Of a DNA stretch of 64,000 nt, positions 19,722 through 26,871 are shown piece after piece. The stretch is taken from positions 372,001-436,000 of the forward strand of contig JAFEEG010000001.1 in NCBI GenBank assembly GCA_018241225.1, read 5' to 3'. Both the position numbers and the translations under genes were made by a program. The notes beneath the pieces are model-generated. The model had not been told where the DNA came from, searched no databases, and saw only the letters and a program-made list of their open reading frames with translations. Positions within the stretch are counted from its first letter, which is position 1. Every line of letters starts with the position of its first letter. Source of the DNA: Pseudomonadota bacterium (GTDB lineage: Bacteria; Pseudomonadota; Gammaproteobacteria; Burkholderiales; Burkholderiaceae_C).

Positions 19722-20885
19722 CTAGGCCGGGCGGCGCATGGCCTGCATCGCTTGCGTGAGGTCGGCCTTGAGGTCGGACGGGTCTTCCAGACCGATGTTC
19801 AGGCGCACCAGGCGCCCGGCATAGTCCTTCCCCGGTCGGTCCAGACTGGGATACACCAGGGCCAGGCTCGTGAGCCCGCCCCAGCTCATGCCGATCTGGA
19901 AGAGATTCAGCGCGTCAACGAACGATTCGACCTGGTTCGCCGTGAAGTCCGCGTTGAACAGCATGGAGAAAACGCTCGTCGAGCCCTTGAAATCGCGCTT
20001 CCACAATTCGTGCCCCGGACAGGAAGGCAAGGCTGGGTGGAACACCGACGCCACGCCGGGCTGTTCGGCCAGCCAGCGAGCGATCTCCAGGGTCGAGCGC
20101 TCGAGCTGCGCGAGACGCACGCCCATGGTCTGCAGTCCGCGCAGCGCCAGGCTGCAGTCATCTGGCGACACGGCTAGCCCGAGTTGCTTGAAGGTCGCAC
20201 CAATGCGCTGCTTGAGCGCATCGGCATTGACCGACACTGTGCCGAGCAACAGATCACTGTGGCCGCCCACGTATTTGGTGAGCGCTTGCATGCTGACACC
20301 AACGCCATGCGCGAAGGCATCGAACATCACGCCTGCCGAATAGGTGTTGTCCAACGCCACAGGGACACCTTGCGCGCGCGCGGCTTTGCAAATCGCAGGC
20401 ACGTCCTGGACCTCCATGGTCACCGACCCCGGGCTCTCGACCCAGACCAGGGCCGTGTTGTCGCGGATGCGGTTGCCGATCGCGCCGCCTATCAACGGGT
20501 CATAGGCTTCGACCTCGATCCCCAAGCCCTTCAACAGGCCTTGAGCCATCTCGCTGTTGGGCCCGTAGGCGCTGAAAGGCACCAGCGCATGGCTGCCCGC
20601 TCGGCAAAACGACAGGTAGATCAGCGCAATGGCCGCTTGCCCGCCGGGCACGACGAACGTGTGATGCGCGCCTTCGAGCTGGGCGATTCGTCCGGCCAGT
20701 TCCAGCGCCGTCGGCGTTCCATACAAGCCATAGCTGTACGTGCCGTCCCCATGCCGCCAGTCATCCACCACGTCCGCCTGACGCTCGAATAACACCGTGG
20801 AGCCGCGATACGTCGGCGTGGCCAGCGACCTGAACCCGGCGGGTGCGAGTGTTTGCGGCTGTACAAGCCTTGTTTGCCAGTGCAT
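19722..20885 (-). CDS. metC: Cystathionine beta-lyase-like PLP enzyme (Cys/Met metabolism family)
   Basis: A 387-residue type-I PLP enzyme. The PLP lysine is in QALTKYVGGHSDLL and the substrate-carboxylate region near the C-terminus (YAGRLVRLNIGLEDPSDLKADL) is intact. The family splits C-S bonds of cystathionine, S-alkyl cysteines or related compounds. The ATG at 20885 (MHWQTRLVQP) is used because it matches family N-termini and follows GAGG; the frame extends to 20948. First gene of a leftward cluster and divergent from an Lrp/AsnC regulator at 20979. The actual substrate may be a sulfur xenobiotic or amino acid other than cystathionine. Confidence 0.87.
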   Translation of the reverse strand: MHWQTRLVQPQTLAPAGFRSLATPTYRGSTVLFERQADVVDDWRHGDGTYSYGLYGTPTALELAGRIAQLEGAHHTFVVPGGQAAIALIYLSFCRAGSHALVPFSAYGPNSEMAQGLLKGLGIEVEAYDPLIGGAIGNRIRDNTALVWVESPGSVTMEVQDVPAICKAARAQGVPVALDNTYSAGVMFDAFAHGVGVSMQALTKYVGGHSDLLLGTVSVNADALKQRIGATFKQLGLAVSPDDCSLALRGLQTMGVRLAQLERSTLEIARWLAEQPGVASVFHPALPSCPGHELWKRDFKGSTSVFSMLFNADFTANQVESFVDALNLFQIGMSWGGLTSLALVYPSLDRPGKDYAGRLVRLNIGLEDPSDLKADLTQAMQAMRRPA

Positions 20886-20978
20886 AGAGGTACCTCGGGT
20901 AGGGATGCTTAGAGAATTTATTGCATCTGACGGTGGAAATGGATGCAATATTCAGATTCCATATGAGAAAATTTCTCT

Positions 20979-21455
20979 ATGCCTACGCGGCCGCCCGTAC
21001 TCGACGCCTACGACCGCCAACTGCTGGTCATCCTGCAGAAGGACAACCGCACCCCTTTGCGAGTGCTAGCCGAACAGGTTCACCTGTCAACCGCGGCCGT
21101 GCAGCGCCGCATCCGGCGCATGGAAGACGCGGGGGTCATCACCGCCAATGCGGCTGTCGTCGACCCAGACAAGGTCGGCCAGGCCATCACGATCCTGGTG
21201 GAGGTGCACGCGGAGCGCACGCAGACCCCGGATCTGGACGCCATGAAAGCGGCACTGTCGGGCCCTGAGGTACAGCAGTGCTACTACGTGACCGGCGACG
21301 CGGACTTCGTCTTGGTGCTTACGGTCTCGACCATGGCCGAGTACGAGGCGCTTGCCCGCCGACTTTTCTACGACAACAAGAACGTCCAGTGGTTTCGCAC
21401 GGTGGTCGTGATGGATCGCGTCAAGGTAGGCTTGAATGTGCCGGTGCCAACTTAG
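20979..21455 (+). CDS. Lrp/AsnC-family transcriptional regulator
   Basis: This 158-residue protein contains an N-terminal AsnC HTH (DAYDRQLLVILQKDNRTPLRVLAEQVHLSTAAVQRRIRRMEDAGVI, residues 9-54) and a C-terminal ligand-binding RAM domain (about 70-150). Lrp-like proteins sense amino acids. It is divergent from the C-S lyase operon with 93 bp between starts, so it very probably controls that operon. The intergenic DNA is AT-rich for this genome (GAATTTATTGCATC, GAGAAAATTTCTC), as expected for an Lrp-bound promoter. Confidence 0.93.
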   Translation: MPTRPPVLDAYDRQLLVILQKDNRTPLRVLAEQVHLSTAAVQRRIRRMEDAGVITANAAVVDPDKVGQAITILVEVHAERTQTPDLDAMKAALSGPEVQQCYYVTGDADFVLVLTVSTMAEYEALARRLFYDNKNVQWFRTVVVMDRVKVGLNVPVPT

Positions 21456-21545
21456 GAAACGATCATTCGGAGAGCTGGGTCCGCTTGATCGCAAGATCCG
21501 GATAGATGAATTGGACATTGGGCGATAGCCTCAGCTGCTTTTGAG

Positions 21546-22127
21546 TTGAAGGCCGTGCCAGCATTTACCGACGCCACCCTTTCAGATACACCAATAGCGG
21601 AAATCGCAGCGGTGGTCGAATCACTGTCTCGCTGCGCGCATTTGTCTGAATCTCTTGGCGAAATCAGACTGGACCGTCTTGTGTTTCGCCTGCTGGACCT
21701 CGACGAAAGCGAGGCCCAGCATCTCGATCTACTTGCCGGGAACGCGGAGTCTTCGCTTTCGAGAAGTCCGGCCGGTTTCTATGTCGTTCTCCAGCGTGCA
21801 ATTCAAGAGCTTCGATTGCACAGGTTGTTCACGCGAACTCACGATGGGGAATTTCATAGAAGCGTCTGTCCCGCTGCCTACAACGAACAAACAGGGGAGC
21901 ATTACCCCGAGGAGATGGCAACGTGGCGCGCCGACTTCAGAGCCATGGCACCCGAACGCCAGATGATGGCGGCGACCATCGTCTGGCTCTATCAGTCCGG
22001 CCCCGACTCGACGTGGCTGCGTCGTGTTCCATGCACTTGGCGGGCCACCGAGGCGTTGCACTCCATGCAGGACGCAGGCTGTCTTTCGCAGTGGCTCAGG
22101 CTCATCGCCAGCTACCCAGGTTGGTAG
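21546..22127 (+). CDS. Hypothetical protein
   Basis: A 193-residue soluble protein that I do not recognise. It has no signal peptide, membrane segment or obvious cofactor motif. Codon use fits the genome and the frame is unbroken, which argues for a real gene, though the TTG start at 21546 is only weakly supported by an upstream GAG. It lies between the Lrp gene and the first Ada-box promoter at 22145, so it is probably not part of the alkylation-response operon that follows. Confidence 0.5.
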   Translation: MKAVPAFTDATLSDTPIAEIAAVVESLSRCAHLSESLGEIRLDRLVFRLLDLDESEAQHLDLLAGNAESSLSRSPAGFYVVLQRAIQELRLHRLFTRTHDGEFHRSVCPAAYNEQTGEHYPEEMATWRADFRAMAPERQMMAATIVWLYQSGPDSTWLRRVPCTWRATEALHSMQDAGCLSQWLRLIASYPGW

Positions 22128-22144
22128 GCAAAAGTCAGCGCAAG

Positions 22145-22194
22145 AATTCGATCGCAAGGAGCGGAGTTTCAGGAGACCGACGGATTCCTACACT
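22145..22194 (+). promoter_or_regulatory. Ada-box promoter of the ogt-2OG-alkB operon
   Basis: AAT at 22145, six bases, then GCAA at 22154 reproduces the AAT-N6-GCAA site bound by methylated Ada in E. coli. The extended box is CGCAAGGAGCGGAGTTT at 22153. A -10-like TACACT lies at 22189-22194, exactly 36 bases after the box start, the same distance as in the other copies in this window. The ogt ATG is at 22227. Confidence 0.75.
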
Positions 22195-22226
22195 GGCATC
22201 ACTTTCAAATCAACGAGTGATACGCC

Positions 22227-22784
22227 ATGAATATCTCTTCTCCCGCATTCAAGTACAACTTCCGCGCCCCCGGCAGCCAAGTCGAGGGCCCCATTCGGTA
22301 TGCGCTTGGGCGGACCGTCCACGGGCACATCGTGATCGGACGAAGCCAGCGCGGCATCTGCGCCATTCTGCTGGGCGACAGCGAGCGGACGCTTCGCCAG
22401 GAACTCGCCGCTGCGTTTCCCGGCGTCGAACTGAAAGCAGCGCAATCGCCACTGCATCGCGAACTCGGTCAGGTCATCGCATTCATCGACAAGGACACGG
22501 CCCAAGGCATCGTCGATCTGGATATCGGGGGCAGTCCGTTTCAGCAGAAGGTGTGGCAGGCCTTGTGCGAGATTCCCGCCGGGCAGACCCGCAGCTATCG
22601 CGAAGTCGCCGAGCATCTGGGTGTGCCGGAGGCAATTCGTGCAGTGGCCGGCGCATGTGCGGCCAACGTGCTGGCGGTCGCCATTCCCTGCCACCGCGTC
22701 GTTCGCAGCGACGGCTCGGTCTCGGGCTATCGCTGGGGCGTCGGGCACAAGCGGGCACTGCTTGCCAAAGAGGCCGAGCAATGA
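22227..22784 (+). CDS. ogt: Methylated-DNA--protein-cysteine methyltransferase
   Basis: A suicide DNA repair protein of 185 residues that transfers O6-methyl groups from guanine to its own cysteine. The acceptor is in IPCHRVV, and the HTH-like segment PFQQKVWQALCEIPAGQTRSYREVAEHLG precedes it. The sequence is clearly closer to the C-terminal half of the Ada protein at 29896 (shared QRGICAILLGD and SGYRWGV) than to the other Ogt at 28621. First gene of an operon; its stop overlaps the next ATG by four bases (ATGA). Preceded by an Ada box at 22145. Confidence 0.95.
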   Translation: MNISSPAFKYNFRAPGSQVEGPIRYALGRTVHGHIVIGRSQRGICAILLGDSERTLRQELAAAFPGVELKAAQSPLHRELGQVIAFIDKDTAQGIVDLDIGGSPFQQKVWQALCEIPAGQTRSYREVAEHLGVPEAIRAVAGACAANVLAVAIPCHRVVRSDGSVSGYRWGVGHKRALLAKEAEQ

Positions 22785-23506
22785 GTCGAAGATCGCAACG
22801 AGAAGGCCACACCGTGGCCGACTCTGCGGACTGGAGCAGCATCAGCGACTCGCTCGACGCGCACGGCAATGCGGTGCTGAGAAATCTTCTGACGGCAAAG
22901 CAGTGCGAAGAACTCGCGGCGCTCTACCCCGAAGAGGAGCGCTATCGCACGCGCATCGTGATGGCTCGCCACGGCTTCGGCCGTGGCGAGTACAAATACT
23001 TCGCCTACCCGCTTCCGCCGCTGCTCGACCAATTGCGCCACGCGCTATATCCGAACCTGGCCCCCATCGCCAACCGCTGGAACCGGCAACTCGGCATCGA
23101 CGTGCAATATCCGGGTGAGCTTGACGCCTTTCTGGAGCGCTGCCATCAAGCAGGTCAAACGCGCCCGACCCCGCTCATCTTGGAGTACGGGCCGGGCGAC
23201 TACAACTGCCTGCACCAGGACTTGTACGGCGAACACGTGTTCCCGCTGCAAGTCGCAATTCTGCTGTCTGCACCCGGACAGGATTTCACAGGTGGCGAAT
23301 TCGTCATGACGGAGAACGCGGCGCAGGGTCAGCGTGCCGATGTGGTGGCGCTTCGGCAAGGTGATGCGGTGATCTTCACCGTCAACCAGCGTCCGGCCGC
23401 GGGAAAGCGCGGCGGCACGCGCAAGGTCGCCATGCGGCACGGCGTGAGCTGTATTCGCAGTGGCAAGCGTCACACCGTGGGATTGATCTTCCACGACTCT
23501 CGCTGA
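22781..23506 (+). CDS. 2OG-Fe(II) oxygenase, copy 1 of 3 in the alkylation-response island
   Basis: A 241-residue cupin-fold dioxygenase. Iron ligands His145 and Asp147 (LHQD) and His220 (RHGVS), and the 2-oxoglutarate-binding Arg230, are all present. It shares long blocks (FGRGEYKYF, LAPIANRW, LYGEHVFPLQ, RHGVS, FHD) with the paralogs at 30986 and 32003. It is not AlkB itself, which is the next gene; its substrate is unknown. Location between ogt and alkB behind an Ada box argues for oxidative dealkylation or a related repair task (inference). Start ATG overlaps the ogt stop. Confidence 0.85.
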   Translation: MSRRSQREGHTVADSADWSSISDSLDAHGNAVLRNLLTAKQCEELAALYPEEERYRTRIVMARHGFGRGEYKYFAYPLPPLLDQLRHALYPNLAPIANRWNRQLGIDVQYPGELDAFLERCHQAGQTRPTPLILEYGPGDYNCLHQDLYGEHVFPLQVAILLSAPGQDFTGGEFVMTENAAQGQRADVVALRQGDAVIFTVNQRPAAGKRGGTRKVAMRHGVSCIRSGKRHTVGLIFHDSR

Positions 23507-23516
23507 GGTATCGATC

Positions 23517-24167
23517 GTGACCACTCTTGAGCTCTTTCGTGATGAGCACGCTGACCAGCGCGAGCAAATGGGCCCGGCGGCGTTTGTCTTGCGCGGATTC
23601 GCGCTGCCCTATGTCGACGAATTGCTGCCGGCCATAGCCGGCATCGAGGAAGTCGCTCCCTTTCGCAATATGGTGACGCCGGGCGGATTCACGATGTCGG
23701 TCGCCCTGACGAACTGCGGCGCGCTCGGTTGGACGACCGACCGACGCGGCTATCGCTATACGAACGTCGACCCGGACAGCCAGCAACCCTGGCCCGAGAT
23801 GCCGGTCGCCTTCGACCGATTGGCCCGCGAAGCAGCCGCCGCAGCCGGTTTCCCGGATTTCGAGCCCGACGCCTGTCTGGTCAATCGCTATCTGCCGGGG
23901 TCTCGCCTATCTCTGCATCAGGACAAGAACGAACTGGACTACAACGCGCCCATCGTTTCTGTGTCTCTCGGCATGACCGCGACCTTTCTGTTCGGAGGAC
24001 AGGAGCGGACCGACAAAACGGCCAAGGTCATGCTGTATCACGGCGATGTCGCGGTGTGGGGAGGCGAGGACCGCCTGCGCTATCACGGCGTGATGCCTCT
24101 CAAGGACGCGCCTCATCCAAGGCTTGGCAGCAAGCGCATCAACTTCACCTTCCGCAAGGCAGCATAG
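23517..24167 (+). CDS. alkB: AlkB DNA/RNA demethylase
   Basis: 216 residues, same size as E. coli AlkB. The HxD motif is in LSLHQDKNELDY, the distal His in RYHGVMPL, and the 2OG/substrate arginines in RINFTFR at the C-terminus. It oxidatively removes methyl groups from 1-methyladenine and 3-methylcytosine, releasing formaldehyde. Start is GTG at 23517 with GAGGT 7 nt upstream, 10 bp after the 2OG oxygenase stop. It is the last gene of the Ada-box operon beginning at ogt. Confidence 0.96.
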   Translation: MTTLELFRDEHADQREQMGPAAFVLRGFALPYVDELLPAIAGIEEVAPFRNMVTPGGFTMSVALTNCGALGWTTDRRGYRYTNVDPDSQQPWPEMPVAFDRLAREAAAAAGFPDFEPDACLVNRYLPGSRLSLHQDKNELDYNAPIVSVSLGMTATFLFGGQERTDKTAKVMLYHGDVAVWGGEDRLRYHGVMPLKDAPHPRLGSKRINFTFRKAA

Positions 24168-24222
24168 GGCCGAGGCTCACGACTGCCTCGCGATCTCGCA
24201 ATTTCTCGCGCACAAATGAGAC

Positions 24223-24240
24223 GGGCCCCTTGCGGGGCCC
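24223..24240. terminator. GC-rich hairpin after alkB
   Basis: GGGCCCC, loop TTGC, GGGGCCC form a perfect seven-pair stem between the convergent ends of alkB and the NTF2-like gene. There is no clear T run on either side, so its strength as a rho-independent terminator is uncertain; position favours a bidirectional terminator. Confidence 0.5.
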
Positions 24241-24279
24241 CATCGACCTATGCAGGTCTCTCAATGAAAGCTCGTGCAG

Positions 24280-24780
24280 TTACGCAGCGGCAGCTTCGGC
24301 TTCGTACTTCTCGGCGTAGCTCTCGTTCGGCTGCGACACCAGATCGAGTTGCTGCAGCGCCACCAGGGCACCTTCTTCACCGATTTCCTCGACGATCTTG
24401 CCGTTCTCGATGCGGAACACCGAGGTGCCAGTGAAACGGATCTTCTTGCCCGACGCTGCGGGCAGCTTGCCGACCGGCAAGTCGCTGAACGCCGGTCCGG
24501 TGTGGGTGCCGCCACCGTCCCAGCGACCGACGACGTAGTCGCCTTCGGCGATCAACGGGCTGGTGCCCCAGAAGTTCAAGTCCGGGAAGGCTTCGCGGAA
24601 CTCGGTCATCATCTTGCGCACGGCGGCATGGCCGCGAATCGGACCGTGCATCGGATAGTGCACCAGGCCGTTGGGCGCCAACAGTTCTTCGATGATGTTC
24701 AGATCGGCCGGGTTACCCCAGAACGCCTTGAACCAACGCTCGACGAGCGCCTTGTTTGCTTCCAACTTTGCTTGCGACAT
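24280..24780 (-). CDS. SnoaL/NTF2-like protein (ester cyclase type)
   Basis: A 166-residue cone-fold protein: LVERWFKAFWGN, YPMHGPIRGHAAVRKMMTEFREAFPDL and the FRIENGKIVEEIGEEG strand are typical of SnoaL-like polyketide cyclase relatives. The ATG at 24780 follows AAGGAGCGAAC and is preferred to the in-frame codon at 24843. Members range from cyclases to stress proteins with no catalytic role. It has its own leftward Ada-like promoter at 24855-24896, divergent from the hydrolase promoter, so it appears to belong to the alkylation response. Confidence 0.82.
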   Translation of the reverse strand: MSQAKLEANKALVERWFKAFWGNPADLNIIEELLAPNGLVHYPMHGPIRGHAAVRKMMTEFREAFPDLNFWGTSPLIAEGDYVVGRWDGGGTHTGPAFSDLPVGKLPAASGKKIRFTGTSVFRIENGKIVEEIGEEGALVALQQLDLVSQPNESYAEKYEAEAAAA

Positions 24781-24854
24781 GTTCGCTCCTTCAGTGATTT
24801 GCGTCCGCGCATCCGTCGACGCGCGAGACTGAAAATGGGACATCCCTGAAGAGA

Positions 24855-24896
24855 ACTTTAGGTCCGCGGTAGGCCGAACAAACTCCGTTTGTTGCG
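24855..24896 (-). promoter_or_regulatory. Ada-box-like promoter, leftward copy
   Basis: On the minus strand CGCAACAAACGGAGTTT begins at 24896 and TAAAGT lies at 24860-24855, 36 bases from the box start, identical spacing to the rightward copies. The upstream AAT half is not present, so the match rests on GCAA and CGGAGTTT. It would drive the NTF2-like gene at 24780 with a leader of about 70 bases. Confidence 0.6.
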
Positions 24897-24927
24897 TTTA
24901 AAGTTTCTCAGACCAATTGATTTGCAA

Positions 24928-24969
24928 CGCAAGAATCGGAGTTTTCTTCGTCGCGTTGCGAACTATGTT
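24928..24969 (+). promoter_or_regulatory. Ada-box-like promoter of hydrolase-def
   Basis: CGCAAGAATCGGAGTTTT at 24928 with TATGTT as -10 at 24964-24969, again 36 bases from the box start. Instead of AAT, ATT occupies the position six bases before GCAA. The downstream ATG is at 24978, leaving almost no 5' leader. The two divergent boxes are only about 30 bp apart. Confidence 0.65.
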
Positions 24970-24977
24970 CCCGCGTC

Positions 24978-25637
24978 ATGAATACATCGCCAAATACCCT
25001 TGGCAAACGCGGACAAGGGAGATTGACTTGGGCAGCCAATGAAGATCACACGGACTCGCCACCGGCCAAGCCATCGACGTACCGATTCATCGAAGCACAG
25101 GCGCCGCGCAAGCAGCCTGCGCCTCTGCTTTGCGTGCTGCCTGGACACGGCGGCGTCGATGGCGGTCTGATCGACCATGTGCTCGATTGGGCCAGCGAGA
25201 ACGGCGCCCATGTCATCGTTGCCAGCGCTTGCGGGCGCACCTGGGACATTCTCGAGCAGGGGTATGGCCCTGACGTGGTGAACATCGACGCCGCGATCCA
25301 TTGGGCACAGCGGAATTGGTCCATCGACCACTCTCGTGTCGCTCTGGCCGGCTTCTCCGATGGTGCGTCCTATGCGCTGACCATCGGATTGAAGAATGGG
25401 GATTGCATCAGCCATCTGATGGCCTTCTCGCCGGGCTTCGTCATGCCGGCCAGCCCGAAGGGCCGACCTGCCATTCGTGTAGCGCACGGGTCCAAGGACG
25501 GTGTATTGCCGGTGGCTTGCGGACAAGGGATCGCGCAGCGGCTGCACGACGACGGCTACCACATGCAATACGAGGAGTTCGACGGCGAACATGTCGCGCC
25601 CCGCGAGGTCGTGGCCCGGGCTCTCGATTGCTTCTGA
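24978..25637 (+). CDS. Alpha/beta hydrolase (phospholipase/carboxylesterase type)
   Basis: This 219-residue hydrolase has the nucleophile in GFSDGAS, a probable acid Asp in HGSKDGVLP and catalytic His in DGEHVAP. HGGVDG near residue 58 is the oxyanion region. The predicted -10 ends at 24969, so transcription would begin at or within a base or two of the ATG: either the mRNA is leaderless or translation starts later, for example TTG at 25023 after AAGGGAGA. It is followed 10 bp later by a deformylase gene. Its place in an alkylation-response regulon suggests detoxification of an esterified or acylated product (inference). Confidence 0.82.
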   Translation: MNTSPNTLGKRGQGRLTWAANEDHTDSPPAKPSTYRFIEAQAPRKQPAPLLCVLPGHGGVDGGLIDHVLDWASENGAHVIVASACGRTWDILEQGYGPDVVNIDAAIHWAQRNWSIDHSRVALAGFSDGASYALTIGLKNGDCISHLMAFSPGFVMPASPKGRPAIRVAHGSKDGVLPVACGQGIAQRLHDDGYHMQYEEFDGEHVAPREVVARALDCF

Positions 25638-25647
25638 AGGTGGCCCG

Positions 25648-26145
25648 ATGACCATCCTTGCTGTTCTGCAGGAACCGGACCCTCGCCTGCGCAAGCCATC
25701 GCAACGCATCGATCTGATCGATGCCGAGGTGCGGCGATTGGCGCACGACATGCTCGACACCATGTACCACCTTGGCGGCTGCGGACTGGCGGCGCCGCAG
25801 GTCAACACCCGGCGTCGCGTGATCGTCGTCGATACATCGGCGAGCGGAGACGCCCCGCTGATCCTGGTCAATCCGGTCCTGCACCATCACGGCGACCGCA
25901 TGGCGCGCTTTGAGGAGGGATGCCTTTCGATCCCGGATCTGTATGTGGCGGTCCGCCGCCCGGCCGAAATCTGCGTTCATGCTCTCGACCTGGACAGCAA
26001 CCCCACAGCGTGGGAGGGCGGAGGTTGGGCCGCCGCCGTGATCCAGCACGAGATCGACCATCTGGATGGACGGTTGCTGACGGATGCCCTTTCTCCCAAG
26101 GACAAGATGCGCCATTCGATGCGTCAGCAGCGCCGCCATCGTTGA
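25648..26145 (+). CDS. def: Peptide deformylase
   Basis: A 165-residue metal-dependent deformylase with all three motifs: GCGLAAPQ, EGCLS and HEIDH (QHEIDHLDG). It normally removes the formyl group from nascent N-terminal Met. The ATG at 25648 follows AAGGTGG. Here it is not next to fmt, the usual def partner, but in an operon with a hydrolase behind an Ada-like promoter, so it is probably a secondary, stress-induced copy. Formaldehyde is released by AlkB-type demethylation, which makes a link to formylated products conceivable but unproven. Confidence 0.92.
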   Translation: MTILAVLQEPDPRLRKPSQRIDLIDAEVRRLAHDMLDTMYHLGGCGLAAPQVNTRRRVIVVDTSASGDAPLILVNPVLHHHGDRMARFEEGCLSIPDLYVAVRRPAEICVHALDLDSNPTAWEGGGWAAAVIQHEIDHLDGRLLTDALSPKDKMRHSMRQQRRHR

Positions 26146-26159
26146 CGGCGAGCTTCAAA

Positions 26160-26209
26160 AATTCCGCCGCAAGAAGTCGAGAGCCATCGAGACCAAGAGC
26201 GCGCATGCT
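26160..26209 (+). promoter_or_regulatory. Weak Ada-box promoter
   Basis: AAT at 26160, six bases, GCAA at 26169 match the E. coli Ada site, followed by GAAGTCGAG instead of GnnnCGGAG. CATGCT lies at 26204-26209 with the common 36-base spacing. It precedes the small exported protein gene at 26254. Confidence 0.45.
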
Positions 26210-26253
26210 CCGCGTTCTTGGCAGCTTCGATTGAACGCATCGGAGGTATTGAC

Positions 26254-26691
26254 ATGAATCGCATGGTAGCCCTCGCTTGCCTGACTGCACTGAGCCTGGA
26301 GGCCCGAGCGCAAGTGATGACCGCCGACTCGAATGCCCGAGCGCAGTACGACCTGACCATCGAGATCGGGATGCCTCATCTCGATGAGAATCTTCGCTAC
26401 GCGACCACGCGCGAATTGCGCTGTTTGAATACCAAAGATTTGGCGCGGGCATTTCCAATACTCAGCGATGTGTCCTTGCAGGACTGTTCACTTGCCCTGT
26501 CGGAGCAGCGATCCGACAGTGCCGCCTATACCCTCCAATGCACGGGAGGGCACGGCACCACGGGAAGCGCCAACTGGAAATTCGATGGGCCAACGATTGC
26601 GGGCACCATGAACGTTCGACTCGGCGGCAAGAACATGACTTTCCATCAGCGAATCTCCGGCCGCATGGTCGGGCCTTGCACGCAGCTGTAG
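26254..26691 (+). CDS. Small exported DUF3617-like protein
   Basis: A 145-residue protein with an N-terminal signal peptide (MNRMVALACLTALSLEARAQ). The mature part resembles DUF3617 proteins: a C-x-N-T-K-like segment (LRCLNTKDLARAFPIL), paired cysteines, and a C-terminal beta region with GTTGSANWKF and KNMTFHQRISGR. Four cysteines in the mature part could form two disulfides in the periplasm. The ATG at 26254 follows GGAGGTATTGAC. Function of the family is unknown. It has a weak Ada-like box upstream. Confidence 0.7.
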   Translation: MNRMVALACLTALSLEARAQVMTADSNARAQYDLTIEIGMPHLDENLRYATTRELRCLNTKDLARAFPILSDVSLQDCSLALSEQRSDSAAYTLQCTGGHGTTGSANWKFDGPTIAGTMNVRLGGKNMTFHQRISGRMVGPCTQL

Positions 26692-26785
26692 ACGTGAGAC
26701 AGCGATTCGCCGATCGATCGGCAAGCGCGGTTCCGCGGCTTGACCCGGCTTGACCCATCGCCATCCCACTCAATTCCGCGAGAGG

Positions 26786-26835
26786 AATTCCACCGCAAGA
26801 GACGGAGTTTTTTGTTTTAGGCGCCGATCTACATT
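26786..26835 (+). promoter_or_regulatory. Ada-box promoter of the hydrolase-GST-ogt-alkA operon
   Basis: AAT at 26786, six bases, GCAA at 26795; extended box CGCAAGAGACGGAGTTTT from 26794; -10 TACATT at 26830-26835, 36 bases from the box start. It precedes the alpha/beta hydrolase ATG at 26872 and presumably the five genes down to alkA at 29813. Confidence 0.75.
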
Positions 26836-26871
26836 GGCCGGGTTACTCCAAATCACTTCAAGGAACCCGCC

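Noticed and set aside
24223..24240. Strong rho-independent terminator
   Set aside because: The stem is perfect but there is no T tract on either strand, so it is kept only as a tentative hairpin.
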